A program made the position numbers and the translations under genes. Below, in pieces: positions 1 to 9,850 of a stretch of DNA of 64,000 nt. A model generated the notes under the pieces. It saw only the letters and a program-made list of their open reading frames with translations, was not told the DNA's origin and searched no databases. Within the stretch, counting starts at the first letter, position 1. Every line of letters begins with the position of its first letter. The stretch spans positions 54,333,800-54,397,799 of the forward strand of contig OZ024745.1 in the NCBI GenBank assembly GCA_964016885.1, written 5' to 3'. Source of the DNA: Eledone cirrhosa. Its lineage: Eukaryota; Mollusca; Cephalopoda; Octopoda; Eledonidae.

Positions 1-180
1 CTTCGTAAGCGTTGGGTCTTAACCTGAGCATTTTGCTCAATCATCCCTTTTGCCCCCAGGACTTCATTCATGTTTATCAGATTGTACTTCCGTTTCAACT
101 TTCTAGCCATTCTCATTTTTACATTATTTCCTTTGGAGAGTTTGCCCTTCTTTGGAAGATATGTATGAGCATTACGGTGT
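1..180 (-). pseudogene. Decayed non-LTR retrotransposon pol fragment (pre-RT linker), cut by window edge
   Basis: Read on the minus strand, one frame stays open for about 60 codons and gives a basic stretch including KGKLSKGNNVKMRMARKLKR, then KYNLINMNEVLGAKGMIEQN. Established knowledge from memory: this resembles the Lys/Arg-rich linker before the reverse transcriptase domain in pol proteins usually labelled 'type-1 retrotransposable element R2-like' in invertebrates. No start codon, catalytic motif or boundary is visible, and the fragment runs off the left edge. Its order relative to the other minus-strand fragments shows it belongs to a separate copy. It is too short to assign a clade. A translated search against repeat proteins would settle it. 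Confidence 0.5.
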
Positions 181-714
181 TTTCTTAGTCAATTGTGGAA
201 ACTGATGACAGTGCTTTCGACCGACCACGGTCGGTTTAAATGCGCAATATTGGATAAAAACGTACACAGGAATGGACCAGCGTATTATTATTCGTAACAC
301 CTTTGCTTTGGCTGACGTTTTACCGACACTATACGAAAAGAGCGAACCATAGCTAATGTCCAAATGTCCTTTGGGCCATTCCATCTCCTTCAACTTTCCA
401 ACATTCTTCTTTTTGCAACAATCCTGTCCTATTATATTTTCCTTGTGTAATTACTACCAAGTATCAATCAGATACTTAGGAAAGGTATTGTTGGTTTTGT
501 TAGTTTTCGATAGCTTTGTATTTGTTCCGTCCTCAAATTCACTTCATATAGGTAAATAATTAAAAAATAAAGGAAAATATAAACAGGTCGGAGAAGGCGA
601 TAAAAAGAAGCATTACGGAGCATAAAATATATTTAAATGTTATTATATATTAATCAAATTTGCTCTAAAAATTAAACCGAAAAGACTGTGTGTTGACATA
701 ATACAAAGACAACA
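181..714. other. AT-rich intergenic stretch, nothing recognised
   Basis: Both strands were read for open frames, repeats and RNA motifs. Only short open frames of about 60-75 codons occur, without recognisable domains or an obvious promoter. An inverted pair 'gaccgaccacggtcggt' near 219-235 could form a small hairpin. No gene is supported here. Confidence 0.5.
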
Positions 715-990
715 AATTTCGAAGTCTGTGGGCGGTACTTGTTAGAACTGTCTTTTAAATTTCATAGATGTTAGGTTTACTAGGTATGTTTTCTAGAAGC
801 CTTTGAATATCTTTCTTTATGACACCTAGATGTTTTATCACTACCGGAATAGTTTGTGTTTTAAGGTGCCACATTCTCTTTATCTCAATTTCTAGATCTT
901 TATATTTAGCAACTTTCTCTTACTCTTTTGCTGACACATTTCTGTCAGACGGTACAGTCATGTCAATAAGTTAGGTCTTGCTTTTTTCAA
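715..990 (-). pseudogene. Decayed non-LTR retrotransposon pol C-terminal tail
   Basis: On the minus strand the reading frame includes IDMTVPSDRNVSAKE, a stop, then EKVAKYKDLEIEIKRMWHLK, TIPVVIKHLGVIKK and, after another stop, TVLTSTAHRLRNLLSL. Established knowledge: the pattern 'DxxxPxDxNv..KE..K..KY.DL..Ei.RmW..kt..iPvvigalG' followed by 'kivL.gTAhilRk.Ls' is the typical end of a widespread invertebrate LINE pol protein. Several stops and at least one frame change toward the upstream side show it is dead. It lies downstream, in the minus sense, of the fragment at 1102-1392 but much closer than in an intact element. So either part of the C-terminal domain has been deleted or these are separate copies. 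Confidence 0.75.
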
Positions 991-1101
991 TCTTTAATTC
1001 TAATATTAGGGCAGTTTGTATTAAGAGTGCGATCTGTGTGAATGGGAAAGTCTCAAAGGATTGTTACTCCTTTAATTTCAGTTAATCGTTGCTGTTTGTG
1101 T

Positions 1102-1392
1102 TCATACTAGTTTTCTGCATGTTTCGCATAGTAGTTTTTGCCTCAAAATATCATATCTAATCTTTTGGATTAATCCTCTTCCCCTTCTTGTCTTGGCAAA
1201 TAGAGGCGATCTACGTCTGCCTGCCATGGGTTGATGCACATTGTTGGCTGTAAGGAGTTTTCGATTTTTGGAATCTATTCTTTGAAGATCAGATAAGTTC
1301 CAATTGATATTGTTATAACTGTATCGTACCACTGGTACAGATAAGGGGTTTATAGCCTGGAAACGGCTTTTAGAATTTAGTTCAGTTTTCAT
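1102..1392 (-). pseudogene. Decayed non-LTR retrotransposon pol fragment (post-RT region)
   Basis: A 96-codon minus-strand open frame contains AINPLSVPVVRYSYNNINWN followed by LSDLQRIDSKNRKLLTANNV and later RRGRGLIQ. Established knowledge: 'IN..aiPvi.YS..iinW....L..iD.ktRklLt' and 'GGRGL' follow the reverse transcriptase domain in R2-like/CR1-like pol proteins of invertebrates. The fragment stops at the (TTC)n tract on its upstream side. It overlaps functionally with the similar segment in 1990-2940, so two separate copies are present. The uninterrupted frame reflects short length rather than function. Confidence 0.75.
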
Positions 1393-1422
1393 TCAGGATT
1401 AGCCTTACTTTTTTGTAATGTT

Positions 1423-1564
1423 TTCTTCTTCTTCTTCTTCTTCTTCTTCTTCTTCTTCTTCTTCTTCTTCTTCTTCTTCTTCTTCTTCTTCTTCTTCTTC
1501 TTCTTCTTCTTCTTCTTCTTCTTCTTCTTCTTCTTCTTCTTCTTCTTCTTCTTCTTCTTCTTCT
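1423..1564. repeat. (TTC)n / (GAA)n trinucleotide microsatellite, about 47 units
   Basis: An essentially pure run of TTC units lies between 'tgtaatgtttt' and 'tatgatatatttc'. It produces artificial poly-Ser and poly-Glu open frames. Established knowledge: long GAA/TTC tracts are polypurine-polypyrimidine and can form triplex structures. On the minus strand it sits near the 3' side of a truncated SINE head (1622-1712), so it may be the expanded tail or landing site of that element. Confidence 0.95.
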
Positions 1565-1621
1565 ATGATATATTTCTTGAACTGTTTATATTCACTTATA
1601 ACGATACAGACCATCACTGCC

Positions 1622-1712
1622 TCATGGGGTCGATTCAATCGACTTTCCCTTCCCTCCACATTGCTGGCTTTCTGCCTGTTGTAGAAATCATCATTATTAT
1701 TATTATAGATAA
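1622..1712 (-). mobile_element. Truncated cephalopod-type SINE (head portion), reverse orientation
   Basis: The reverse complement reads AAT-repeat, 'gatttctacaacaggca', 'agccagcaatgtgg', 'agggaagggaaagtcgattg' and 'aatcgacccc'. This matches the 5' half of the SINE copies at 3252 and 3462. Beyond 'cgacccc' similarity is lost within about 20-30 nt, and unrelated sequence then leads to the (GAA)n tract. Only the head is therefore present. No flanking duplication can be defined. Confidence 0.75.
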
Positions 1713-1989
1713 ACCCAGCATTTTACTAACTGTATTATACTGATTCTGTCTAAGGATTATCTTAAGAACGTACATGCCTACACGTTAATTTAAAATTAAA
1801 CCATTGAATATGTCTCGTCGCAATCGACGGAGGACCTATTATCTTCTCTCAATAGCAATGTATGGGTAGTTGTATTGCCACTTTCTTTTACTTGCCAACA
1901 AAATTCAGCTAAATTTCTTGTATTACCTTTTTCATACCCAATCATTCTATTTTTGTGCTTTTAGTTGCCACCTACTATGTTTTAGTTTC

Positions 1990-2940
1990 TGTGTATTTTT
2001 GTTTCAATAAAGATTGTTCACATTCCTTGTTCTGGTGCAGCAACTAGGAAAGATTTTGCTAAAGTCTTTAGTCTTCTATACAACTGTTCTTCTATGTCTT
2101 CTGTTTGCCTGAAAAGTGTTGCATGTGCAACACGTTTGCTTTCAGTCCTTTACCCTCCCTCACCCGTTTTTCCTTTTGTTTGTAATCCTTTTCTATTCAA
2201 TGTATTTGCTATCGATCCTTTTGGATGAACATACATATAAGCTTCTCTTCACTTTTTCCCAAATGTCTTTCTAGTCCCATAATTGCTAATTGTATTGTAT
2301 CGGTTACATTGAGTAGTCCCATGCTTCTGTTTGCTTGGCATATACATTTTACTAACACTCGTGGATGGAGCCTATTGCTCATTGTTAACAGCTTTCTGGC
2401 GCGCCTATCCATTTGATCAAGTTCGCCTCACGTTCACTGAAGGAAGGCTGCAGAATATATTAATATTGGTATTGCGCAGTTATCGATTACTTTAACAATA
2501 TAATTTTTTTCTATTCAGTTTTATGTCTAAGATCTTCCTGACTCTCCTTGTATATTCTACAGCTCCATCTTTCACATCTTTTTGTTTTACTTCATCATTC
2601 TGCTACGCACCCCAATATTTGTAAACTTCACATAAAATTCTGTCAATGAATTTATTGCCTTACAATCTGGAAGAATGATTCCCTAAGAGTTTACAAACTC
2701 CAACATATTTTATTATATTTTTGACATCAGAATCTAAACTGACTCTAATCCCAATATTTCACTTGAATATAACTAACTATAACTAACAAATCCAGCTTCT
2801 AATATATATCTGTAAAGATATTGAAGTCATCCATAAACAATAAACTGTTAAATCAGCTATCACATTGCATTTATATATTACCTTAATTTGATATATCGTC
2901 ATATAGAGGAGAAATGGAGATATGGTTTCGAATATAAAAA
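1990..2940 (-). pseudogene. Decayed non-LTR retrotransposon reverse transcriptase, motif C (FMDD) to C-terminal region
   Basis: Minus-strand translation, with frame changes, gives ISPFLLYMTIY (as after RT motif B), NSLLFMDDFNIFT (RT motif C, catalytic DD at about 2826-2831), LPDCKAINSLTEFYVKF, VEYTRRVRKILDIKLNRK, IPILIYSAAFLQ, then ELDQMDRRARKLLTMSNRLH, NVTDTIQLAIMGLERHLGKS, and RRLKTLAKSFLVAAPEQGM near 2000-2100. The order matches the thumb and post-thumb region of R2-like invertebrate LINE pol proteins. Two TGA stops stand where the family usually has Trp (IYSAAFLQ-stop-T-stop-GELD), and other stops and shifts are scattered through it. The copy is long dead. No endonuclease or 5' part is visible upstream. 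Clade placement is inference. Confidence 0.75.
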
Positions 2941-3251
2941 CGAAAGAAAAAAGAAAAAAGAAAAAAAACATTATTTTGTCTTCAGCCACGTGACTGTATC
3001 TGGACTCAACTCACTTAGGTACTATGATCACATTAATATTTCGTATTCCATTATATTGCCGAATATTTTCAGATAAAGTTGTCATAGTAGTTTAATATTG
3101 GTCAACTTTATAAGGCGGGGATATGATAGGACTACATTACCGTGTAGTGTACTTCTCTTATTTAGATCGATAAGAGGGGAAAAGTGATACTACTACTATT
3201 TCCAAAAGGGTGGAGCGAACCAGGCAAAGCTTATTTATTTACTCAGATACT
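2941..3251. other. AT-rich spacer, nothing recognised
   Basis: It contains an A-rich run around 2941-2970 (GAAA/AAAG units) and no convincing open frame, RNA gene or repeat match. It may be older repeat sequence beyond recognition. Confidence 0.4.
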
Positions 3252-3461
3252 ACTGTATCCAATAATAATTGTTTCTACTTTAGGCACAAGGCCAGCAATG
3301 ACCCAGTACATTACTGGAACTTTATTTTATCGACCGACCCCGTAAGGATGAAAGGCAAAGTTAACCTCGGCGGGATTTGAACTCAGACTGTAAAGGGACG
3401 TAACTATGCTAGAAAACATGGCGTCCAACCCTCTACCGATACTGCCAATTCACCGTCCATG
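3252..3461 (+). mobile_element. Cephalopod tRNA-derived SINE, copy a (internally shortened)
   Basis: It begins with 'ctgtatccaataataattg', then 'ggcacaaggccagcaatg', 'ttattttatcgaccgacccc', 'ggatgaaaggcaaagttaac' and 'ctcggcgggatttgaactca'. Established knowledge: this core is characteristic of abundant octopus and squid SINEs. Compared with copy b it lacks the G-rich 'gggggaagggaaagtcgatt' segment, an internal loss of about 30 bp. Its 3' half is almost identical to copy b, so the two look like a tandem duplication and not two independent insertions. Confidence 0.85.
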
Positions 3462-3716
3462 CTGTACCCAATAATAATGGTTTCTTATATAGGCACAAGG
3501 CCAGTAATTTTTTGGGGGAAGGGAAAGTCGATTAAATCGACCCCAGTGCGTGACTGGTACTTTATTTTATCGACCCCATAAGGGTGAAAGGCAAAGTTAA
3601 CCTCGGCGGGATTTGAACTCAGACTGTAAAGGGACGTAACTATGCTAGAAAACATGGCGTCCAACCCTCTACCGATACTGCCAATTCACCGTCCATGCTG
3701 TACCCAATAATAATGG
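3462..3716 (+). mobile_element. Cephalopod tRNA-derived SINE, copy b
   Basis: The same SINE as copy a, with the fuller 5' half: 'ataggcacaaggccagtaat', 'gggggaagggaaagtcgatt', 'cgaccccagtgcgtgactgg', then the shared 'gggatttgaactcagactg' core and 3' end. It is bounded on both sides by 'ctgtacccaataataatgg' (about 3462 and 3698), the signature of a tandemly duplicated unit of about 236 bp. Confidence 0.85.
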
Positions 3717-3895
3717 AATGAGATGATATGGCTTTCGACACTAGATTCATCTCCGTGGCATTGTTTTCATAAAATGTTTCATATCCTAACATTCTTTATG
3801 TCAATAATAAAATGTCTTTCTGTCACCTTCTGCCGGGGTTTGAAAGCAGTCTATTACACAAAAACAGTAGCACTGTAGCGAATACATTTCTAATA

Positions 3896-3896
3896 G

Positions 3897-3961
<65 letters not shown>

Positions 3962-3963
3962 CT
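3896..3963. repeat. (ATCT)n microsatellite, about 16-17 units, 5' flank of LINE copy 1
   Basis: A pure TATC run starts after 'cgaatacatttctaatag' and breaks down at 'tctctttctgtctgacg'. The sequence before it does not look like the 3' end of a LINE (no 'gtggctaataaa'). The microsatellite therefore seems to have existed before LINE copy 1 arrived. Confidence 0.95.
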
Positions 3964-4098
3964 CTTTCTGTCTGACGTGTGGAATATCGCCGGTAAGTTT
4001 TTTGTTGATTTCTATGCAAAAAACCGATCTAATTGTTTGAAAAAATACATTTTGTAGATTAACCCCAAGCTGAATTGTCAGCTGGGTGGTAATCCCAT

Positions 4099-4122
4099 TT
4101 TTCGCCCCTGTAGGGGCGAAAA
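4099..4122 (+). promoter_or_regulatory. LINE copy 1 5' UTR hairpin
   Basis: 'ttttcgcccc tgta ggggcgaaaa' is a perfect 10-bp stem with a 4-nt loop, about 140-160 nt before the first ORF1 ATG. The equivalent region of copy 2 (around 11445-11466) keeps only a weaker, imperfect version. A role in translation or packaging is inference. Confidence 0.6.
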
Positions 4123-4260
4123 TTTTATTTAAAAAATTTTGTTTAAAATATCAGATTTTACAAAGTAAAAAACTTGAGCAACACTAGAACGCTGGAGAAC
4201 GTTAATAGAGAAAAGAGAGAGAAAGAGGCAGATATTAACGTTATATCTGCTTCTGCTGCT

Positions 4261-6020
4261 ATGGACGTTGCCATAGATACTGTCACAAAAGAAAAAAATA
4301 TATCAACATTTGAAAATGTTACAATTTCTACCGTCGAAGCGGAGAAAAATGACAATAACAGACAGGAAAACACAGCAAAAAAACCCATTGACATACATAC
4401 ACATGAAAAAGACATCAACAACTCTACAGATACATCTACACATAAAATTTCCAACAACGATAACATCATTATCAACAACACCACCACACAAAAAAAGAAA
4501 ATGTCTTTCGCTGACACAGTGAACAAGAAACAAGATTTTATAAATCTTGATATCTCCAACGCAAGAGATATGCTCCAGCAAGGGAGAACATTTGTAACTT
4601 TCGAAGAAAGAGGTGGGTTTAGAATTAACTCACCCCTTGAATTAAAGGAAGACACAAACCGCCGATCAGTCACTTTTAGGACTGTGTCAAATTCGTCAAG
4701 AAAACCGACATTTGTTAATCAAGCAGATATAGAAGATTCTTTCAAGGAGATTCTAGGAAATGTCGATTTTCTCCAGCGAGGAAAACAGTACGGAAGTGTT
4801 TCCGTACTGTTTAAAAGCGAGGCACTCGCCCCAAAAAACTCTGTGACACCAATAGTGTCAAAAGTATACACCTTTTTCCCTACATACATGGGGAAAAGGA
4901 CACAAAAAATAAAAATAAAAAACATACCTCCAAGCATTAACATCTGGTGGATCTTGGCTGGCTTCGTAGAGCCAGAAACAGACATAATACTTTCGATACG
5001 AAAATCCATTCGACAAAGGTGGGCGGGCACCGATTTGGAGATTCTGTTGCAAATGAAACCGGAGAGAATCTCCAAAATACCCGAAAGAGTCGTTATTGAT
5101 AATAACAACAAAATAAACATTTCGGTAGAAGGACGAACATTTCACTGCTTTCGCTGTGGTAGCACATCTCACCTAAAAGCCTCTTGTCCACAAACACACA
5201 ACAACAACATCATAAAAAAACGCTATTACCAACACCAACACCAAAACAACAACCACCACCACCACAAGTACAACGACAGACGAAACGAGCAACCACACCA
5301 AAACAAACAGACACTCAACCAACAACAACAGAAAAAACAGAGACAACACCCCTGAAGAACACATCCCCACTCCATCCCACTCCATCAAACACTACCACAG
5401 ACACACATACCGAAACACCACCACCACCACACAACATACCCTTACCCCACACACCTGACGATGATTATTCATCGACGGATGAAGCTGCTTCTCCTTCTTT
5501 AAGTGAAGAAGAGGGAGAACCGCGGAAATCCAAAAAACAAAAAAAGAGACACCACAAAACCCCCAAAACTCCAATCACCAACACCAACACACAACCACAG
5601 ACACAAACAACAACACAAACAAAACCACAGTCAAACATCCCCCTATCAGCAAAACCAGCACCAACACCACCCCAAACACAAGCACCCACCATAAAAAGAA
5701 AACTCCCGGATGAACAACAAACTAAAACAATACAACAAAAACACAAACAACAATACGCATACATCAACACAAACAACAAGAGTTTGATGGAGGTCATCTC
5801 CCAAAACCCCAAGGTGGAGACGGGGGGCAAAACTTTCGTCAAGGCAGAATCGTCTCCACACCTTAAACTTATAAGGGTTTCTATGGAAACCTATAAAGAC
5901 CTGAAAATTAAGTTTTCACAGGACGTGGGCAACCCCTGCCACAAACCCATCAACCGCGTCCTGTTGAAAGGTTTCCCCACCCCACCCAACACCCCCATCC
6001 AGCACCCAAATGGAGATTGA
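4261..6020 (+). pseudogene. LINE copy 1 ORF1: gag-like nucleic-acid-binding protein, frameshifted
   Basis: Role by family knowledge: Tx1/L1-type ORF1 binds the element's RNA. The frame is open from 4174, but its first codon there is TTG and the first ATG is 4261. Copy 2 has a real ATG at the matching upstream position, so the original start may be lost. Visible parts are a charged low-complexity N-terminus, a conserved central domain (FYP/FFP.YMGKRTQ, 'W.lAGF', LLQMKPERI), and a zinc knuckle CFRCGSTSHLKASCP (C-x2-C-x4-H-x5-C; nt from about 5146). A Pro/Thr/Gln-rich tail follows, with an acidic patch and a conserved C-terminal block (SPHLKLI, KPINRVLLKGFP). At A7 (5214-5220) the frame moves by -1 relative to copy 2 and then runs to TGA 6018-6020. 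No stimulating structure follows the A7, so a plain indel is more likely than programmed frameshifting. Confidence 0.82.
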
Positions 6021-6091
6021 ACAACCCGATCTCCAGGAACGAAAAGGTAAGTGCACCTTTCGTCCTTTTTCTCCAACTTTTCTTCACCAAC

Positions 6092-9000
6092 ATGGCTGGT
6101 TTACGAGTTGGAACCGTGAATGTGCGTGGCCTAGGGATGCCCTGGAAACAGGGCCAACTTTTAAACGACCTTAGGTCACACAGTATGGATGTGATAGCCA
6201 TCACCGAGTCCAGAATCCACAACAGGCAGCAACTAACCCCCATCTTCGACGACTTTGAGATCTACGCATCTCTCTGTCAGCCAGGAGGTGGAGGTGGAGT
6301 GGCTGTTATGTTTCGGAAGAACCTGGACGTCGGAGTACAGCAAGTACACTTGGACCCGGAGGGTAGACTGGTAGTCCTAGACGTGAACAGTATCGGAGGT
6401 GGAGCCTTCAGACTGGTGGCCGTTTATGCCCCGACCGGGCAATCGCAATCACGGCCAGACTTCTTTAAGCGTCTAGAGTCTTTTCTGGGAACGTCTCGCT
6501 CCTTACTTTTAGTGGGGGACTGGAATGGTATCCTAGATGCACGATGGGACTATGTGGGAGCATGTCCCAGTAGAGCGGGGTGCAACAGCCTCAAAACTTT
6601 AATCGGCCAATTCCAACTGGCCGATAGGTATCGACTGGATTTCCCGACTGCACCACAGTGGACGTGGGTAAACCGCAGTGGGACATCTAGATCGTATTTA
6701 GATAGGTTCTTCATTAGAGAAAGGGACAGGGATATGTTAAGCTGTCCACGAATGCACATGGTTGCCTATTCAGATCACAAGTTAGTCGTCTGCTTAGTCA
6801 ACCGTGATAGAATACATAGACAGGGTCCCGGATACTGGAAGCTGAACGTGTCGTTGCCGGCACGTAAAGCTTACAGTGAACGGATAAGTAGACTAGTCAA
6901 GCAACAGTTAACGGGAGCCATCGTCAACAATAGATGGTGGTACTCTCTCAAGAAAGCAATTAGAATAGAATCGATAGGGTATAGCAGAGAGTTAGCCTTA
7001 GAGAAAAACAGAATAGAAAGAGAACTAGTAGCCAAGGTAGAGGAGGCATTTAGAAGTGGTAACGCGGCTAGAGTGTTAGCGTCGAGAACGGCACTGGACC
7101 AGTTCTTCGATGCGAAACACGAAGGCTGCGTGGTCAGAAGCAAAACACGTGCTCTAGGAAACGAAGGAGCGAAAGCTGTCAGCTGGGCCCGAGTGGCGGA
7201 GGCAAAAAGTGGCAACAAGTCCACGATTCGGTCTTTGAAAGACCAAAACGGACGCGTGCTACTTGACCCCAAGCAAATGTGCGCGGCCTTTCAGCGGCAC
7301 TTTGCGCGACTGTTTGAGCAGAACGACGGTGAGCCGAACGGGGCAATGGACTTTAATTCATACTATCGACGGCCTGCCGCGTCTCTCGAACACGGACGCC
7401 GAGTTCTGCGAAAGACCGATCACGGACACTGAGATACGGGACGCTCTGGGCCGCTGCGGGAAACGCAAGTCACCCGGTCTAGATGGTCTACCCTACGAAT
7501 TTTACATAGGCATGCCGGACTTGTTCTCTAGGGTCCTCGAAGCCGTCTACTGCAATTGGCAGCAGAACGGGAGAATTCCCAGTTCTGCAGGCAAGGGCGT
7601 AGTAACGCTGATCAGGAAAGACGAGAACAAGGGGGACGAAATTAACAACTTCAGGCCCATAACTCTGCTCAACACAGAGTTAAAGATTTTGGCCAAGGTG
7701 CTAGCGACCAGGTTGGCGCTTGTCGTCGAGAACCTGGTCGGGATAGCGCAAACGTGTGCAATCCCGACCAGGTCCATACACGACAACCTCCACCTCATGC
7801 GATACATCATAGAGAGGGTGGGTAGTAAACCCGGCTTCAGTGGGGCTCTGATCAACTTGGATCAGTCTAAGGTATTCGATAGGGTCGACCATCGATACTT
7901 GGAAGCGGTTCTCAAGGCGGCCGGTTTCGGTCCCGTGTTCAGAGGATGGATCGAGGCGATGCACACCAGCATCTGCTCGAGGGTCAAGGTGAACGGCTAC
8001 CTATCGGAGCCGTTCGCAATCACGCGTTCCATTCGACAGGGATGCCCTCTCTCCTCCATTCTGTATGTATTGACTCTAGAGCCACTACTGCGGAAATTGG
8101 AGCTGTTGCAGGGCATCCCTCTAGAACCGGGACTGCGCAAAGCGGCGTCGGTTTATGCCGACGACGTGACAGTAATGGTGTCGAGCACCTCGGAAATCGG
8201 GGTGATCGGCAACATACTGAAAGAATACGAAACGCTGACGGGAGCAAAACTAAACCCAGACAAGTCTGTCGGTTTGCAACTCGGTACGTGGAGAGGCAAA
8301 CCGATGACATCCGACAGCGTCGTTGGACGCTGGACGGACGGACCGGTGAAATTGCTCGGGGTCTGGTTCGGTCCAGACCTCCAGGTGGAGAAAAACTGGA
8401 ACGAGGTCACGGCCAAGGTGTTTGCACTCACTCAGAAGTGGGCAGAGTGCAAACTGTCCTTGAAAGGTTGAGCGGAGGTGGCGAACACTTTCATAGCGTC
8501 CGTCATCTACTACCGCTTGACTGTCGTGCCTTGTCCCCGTGAACACCTCGCCAAGATGGAACGCATGCTCTTCCAGTTTCTATGGAAGAAGCAGGCTCCG
8601 CTGGTGAGGAGATCCGTCTGCTGTCAGCACCTTTCCAACGGAGGGCTGGGAATGCCGTGGCTGATGATGCGCAAACATGCGCTGAGGCTGCGGCATCTCC
8701 AGGTATTCCTCACCGACGCCCAACCGGTGTGGGCACGGTTTGTGAGACAGGCTTTCCCACAGCTCGTCTCGCTAACGGAGCTGCAGTCCTGGGTGAAGAA
8801 AAGACCGAAAACGATGGGCGCCTGGCACATTGAATGCGCTCAGGCGCTCACAGTCCTCTGGCAAGCGGGCGCAGCAATCAGTGGAGACTCCACTTCGACA
8901 TTCTATAGAGGGATTGTACGTTACAAGGGCGACGACGTGCTCGGAGAGACTCTGGGCGTCGAATACGATGAGCTCACCAGTCTGTTTGGTAGGACTTTCC

Positions 9001-9539
9001 GCCCGGGACCTATGGACAACTTCCAGAGATCCCTGGCCTGGCAGTGCTACCGAGGAGCTCTACCGATTCGTGACAAGATCTACAGGCACGGACGCCCTGG
9101 CAGGGATCCTTCCAAGAGGACGTGTCCAAGATGTGCGCAGGACATTGAAACAGTTCTGCACGCAATTGTACACTGCCCAGGCGTAAGCGACCTGTGGAAC
9201 TATGCAGAACAACTGCTGTCGCGTATGGGACAAATACAGTTGACTGCCGAGTCCATAGTAAGGATCAAACCGCCAGACTCTTTCAAAAACGAAAGAGAGG
9301 CGGTTTTCCTCTGTACGGTGGCAATGGTGAAAGAAGTTATATGGTGGACGAGGTTGAGAGGACTGAGGACAGATGCCTTTCTCTCCGGACAACAATTGAT
9401 TCCCTTCTTTAAGTATCACTTTAGAAGGAGAATCAGGGTGGAGAGAGAGGCACTGCACCCCAGTAAATTTACTGAAAGGTGGGTGAATGAAGCGAAAATG
9501 GCCCGAGTGATTGGGCCTTCTCTGTTTATAAGCCTGTAG
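6092..9539 (+). pseudogene. LINE copy 1 ORF2: endonuclease-reverse transcriptase (Tx1-like), two lesions
   Basis: Role by family: nicks target DNA and copies element RNA at the nick. The first ATG, 6092, gives MAGLRVGTVNVRGLG. It lies 71 nt after the ORF1 stop in a different frame. The N-terminal APE-like endonuclease (about residues 1-230) shows ITESR, VAVYAPTG, GDWN, SYLDRF and SDHKLV, where the Glu, Asp/Asn and His of the fold are expected. The RT shows KSPGLDGLPYEFY, RPITLLNTELKILAKV, LDQSKVFDRVDH (motif A, Val replacing the usual Ala), RQGCPLSS, and YADD at 8154-8165. Near 9120-9180 a CPRC...H....C motif is followed by DLW, typical of LINE C-termini. An extra base near 7361-7366 shifts the frame by comparison with copy 2. 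TGA at 8469-8471 replaces the Arg codon of KGRAEVAN, consistent with CpG decay. The frame then continues to TAG at 9537-9539. Total length of about 1,150 codons is normal for the group. Confidence 0.87.
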
Positions 9540-9565
9540 GTTGAGGAAGAGAGCAAAAGGAAGAA

Positions 9566-9590
9566 AGGAGCACTTGCACAACACGCTCCT
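9566..9590 (+). other. LINE copy 1 3' UTR hairpin I
   Basis: 'aggagc...gctcct' forms a 6-bp stem about 30 nt after the ORF2 stop. The same hairpin occurs in copy 2 (gggagcac/gtgctccc) and in the truncated copy at 10104 (ggagcac/gtgctcc). The outer pair changes as A-T, G-C or G-T while pairing is kept. Established knowledge: LINE reverse transcriptases often recognise 3' UTR structure. That it does so here is inference. Confidence 0.6.
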
Positions 9591-9764
9591 CGAGTTGAGG
9601 TTTGTTCTATCGACGGGGTATTAAACAACCCATTTGTGGCGCCTCCCACCTATTGGGGATTTCGATTGTTGAAATTGTTTGTTTTTCATATTTTTTACAC
9701 GACTGTATATAAAATCCCCGGCATGTCTTTGTATTGTCCCCTTTCTTGTTGCGCCCTTGTGGCT

Positions 9765-9770
9765 AATAAA
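9765..9770 (+). promoter_or_regulatory. Polyadenylation signal AATAAA of LINE copy 1
   Basis: AATAAA sits inside 'cttgtggctaataaagaa', immediately before the (ATCT)n tract. It is conserved in the other three copies at 10060, 11157 and 16647. The element RNA would end at or just after the microsatellite junction. Confidence 0.65.
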
Positions 9771-9773
9771 GAA

Positions 9774-9835
<62 letters not shown>

Positions 9836-9850
9836 ATATCTATCTACCTA
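9774..9850. repeat. (ATCT)n microsatellite between LINE copy 1 and a truncated copy
   Basis: About 18 units, with one 'tatatatc' interruption near 9833-9840 and ending 'tatctaccta'. It directly joins the 3' end of LINE copy 1 to the 3' UTR fragment of the next copy. Confidence 0.95.

Larger units (their letters stand above)
3964..9773 (+). mobile_element. Tx1-like (L1 superfamily) LINE, copy 1, near full length, inactive
   Basis: A 5.8-kb plus-strand element lies between two (ATCT)n tracts. In order it has a short 5' UTR, ORF1 with a CCHC zinc knuckle, ORF2 with APE-type endonuclease, reverse transcriptase and C-terminal Cys/His motif, and a 3' UTR ending 'cttgtggctaataaagaa' directly followed by (ATCT)n. 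The ORF2 features 'FRPITLLNTELKILAKVLA', LDQSK..FDRVDH, RQGCPLSS and YADDVTVM match the Tx1 clade as I know it. Three lesions are visible: an ORF1 frameshift at 5214-5220, an ORF2 frameshift near 7361-7366, and a TGA at 8469-8471. Flanking target duplications cannot be told apart inside a microsatellite. Copy 2 at 11285 shares the whole layout at clearly lower identity, so they are different subfamilies or ages. Confidence 0.88.

Noticed and set aside
172..393. 73-codon minus-strand open frame
   Set aside because: No recognisable domain, and it partly overlaps a different frame that fits a LINE linker. Length is expected by chance.
1405..1684. Poly-Ser and poly-Glu open frames
   Set aside because: Direct translation of the (TTC)n microsatellite.
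6047..6095. Possible intron between LINE ORF1 and ORF2 (aaaggtaagtg donor followed by a pyrimidine-rich stretch)
   Set aside because: No clear AG acceptor before the ORF2 ATG. Copy 2 has only a partial donor match, and splicing is not expected for this element type.
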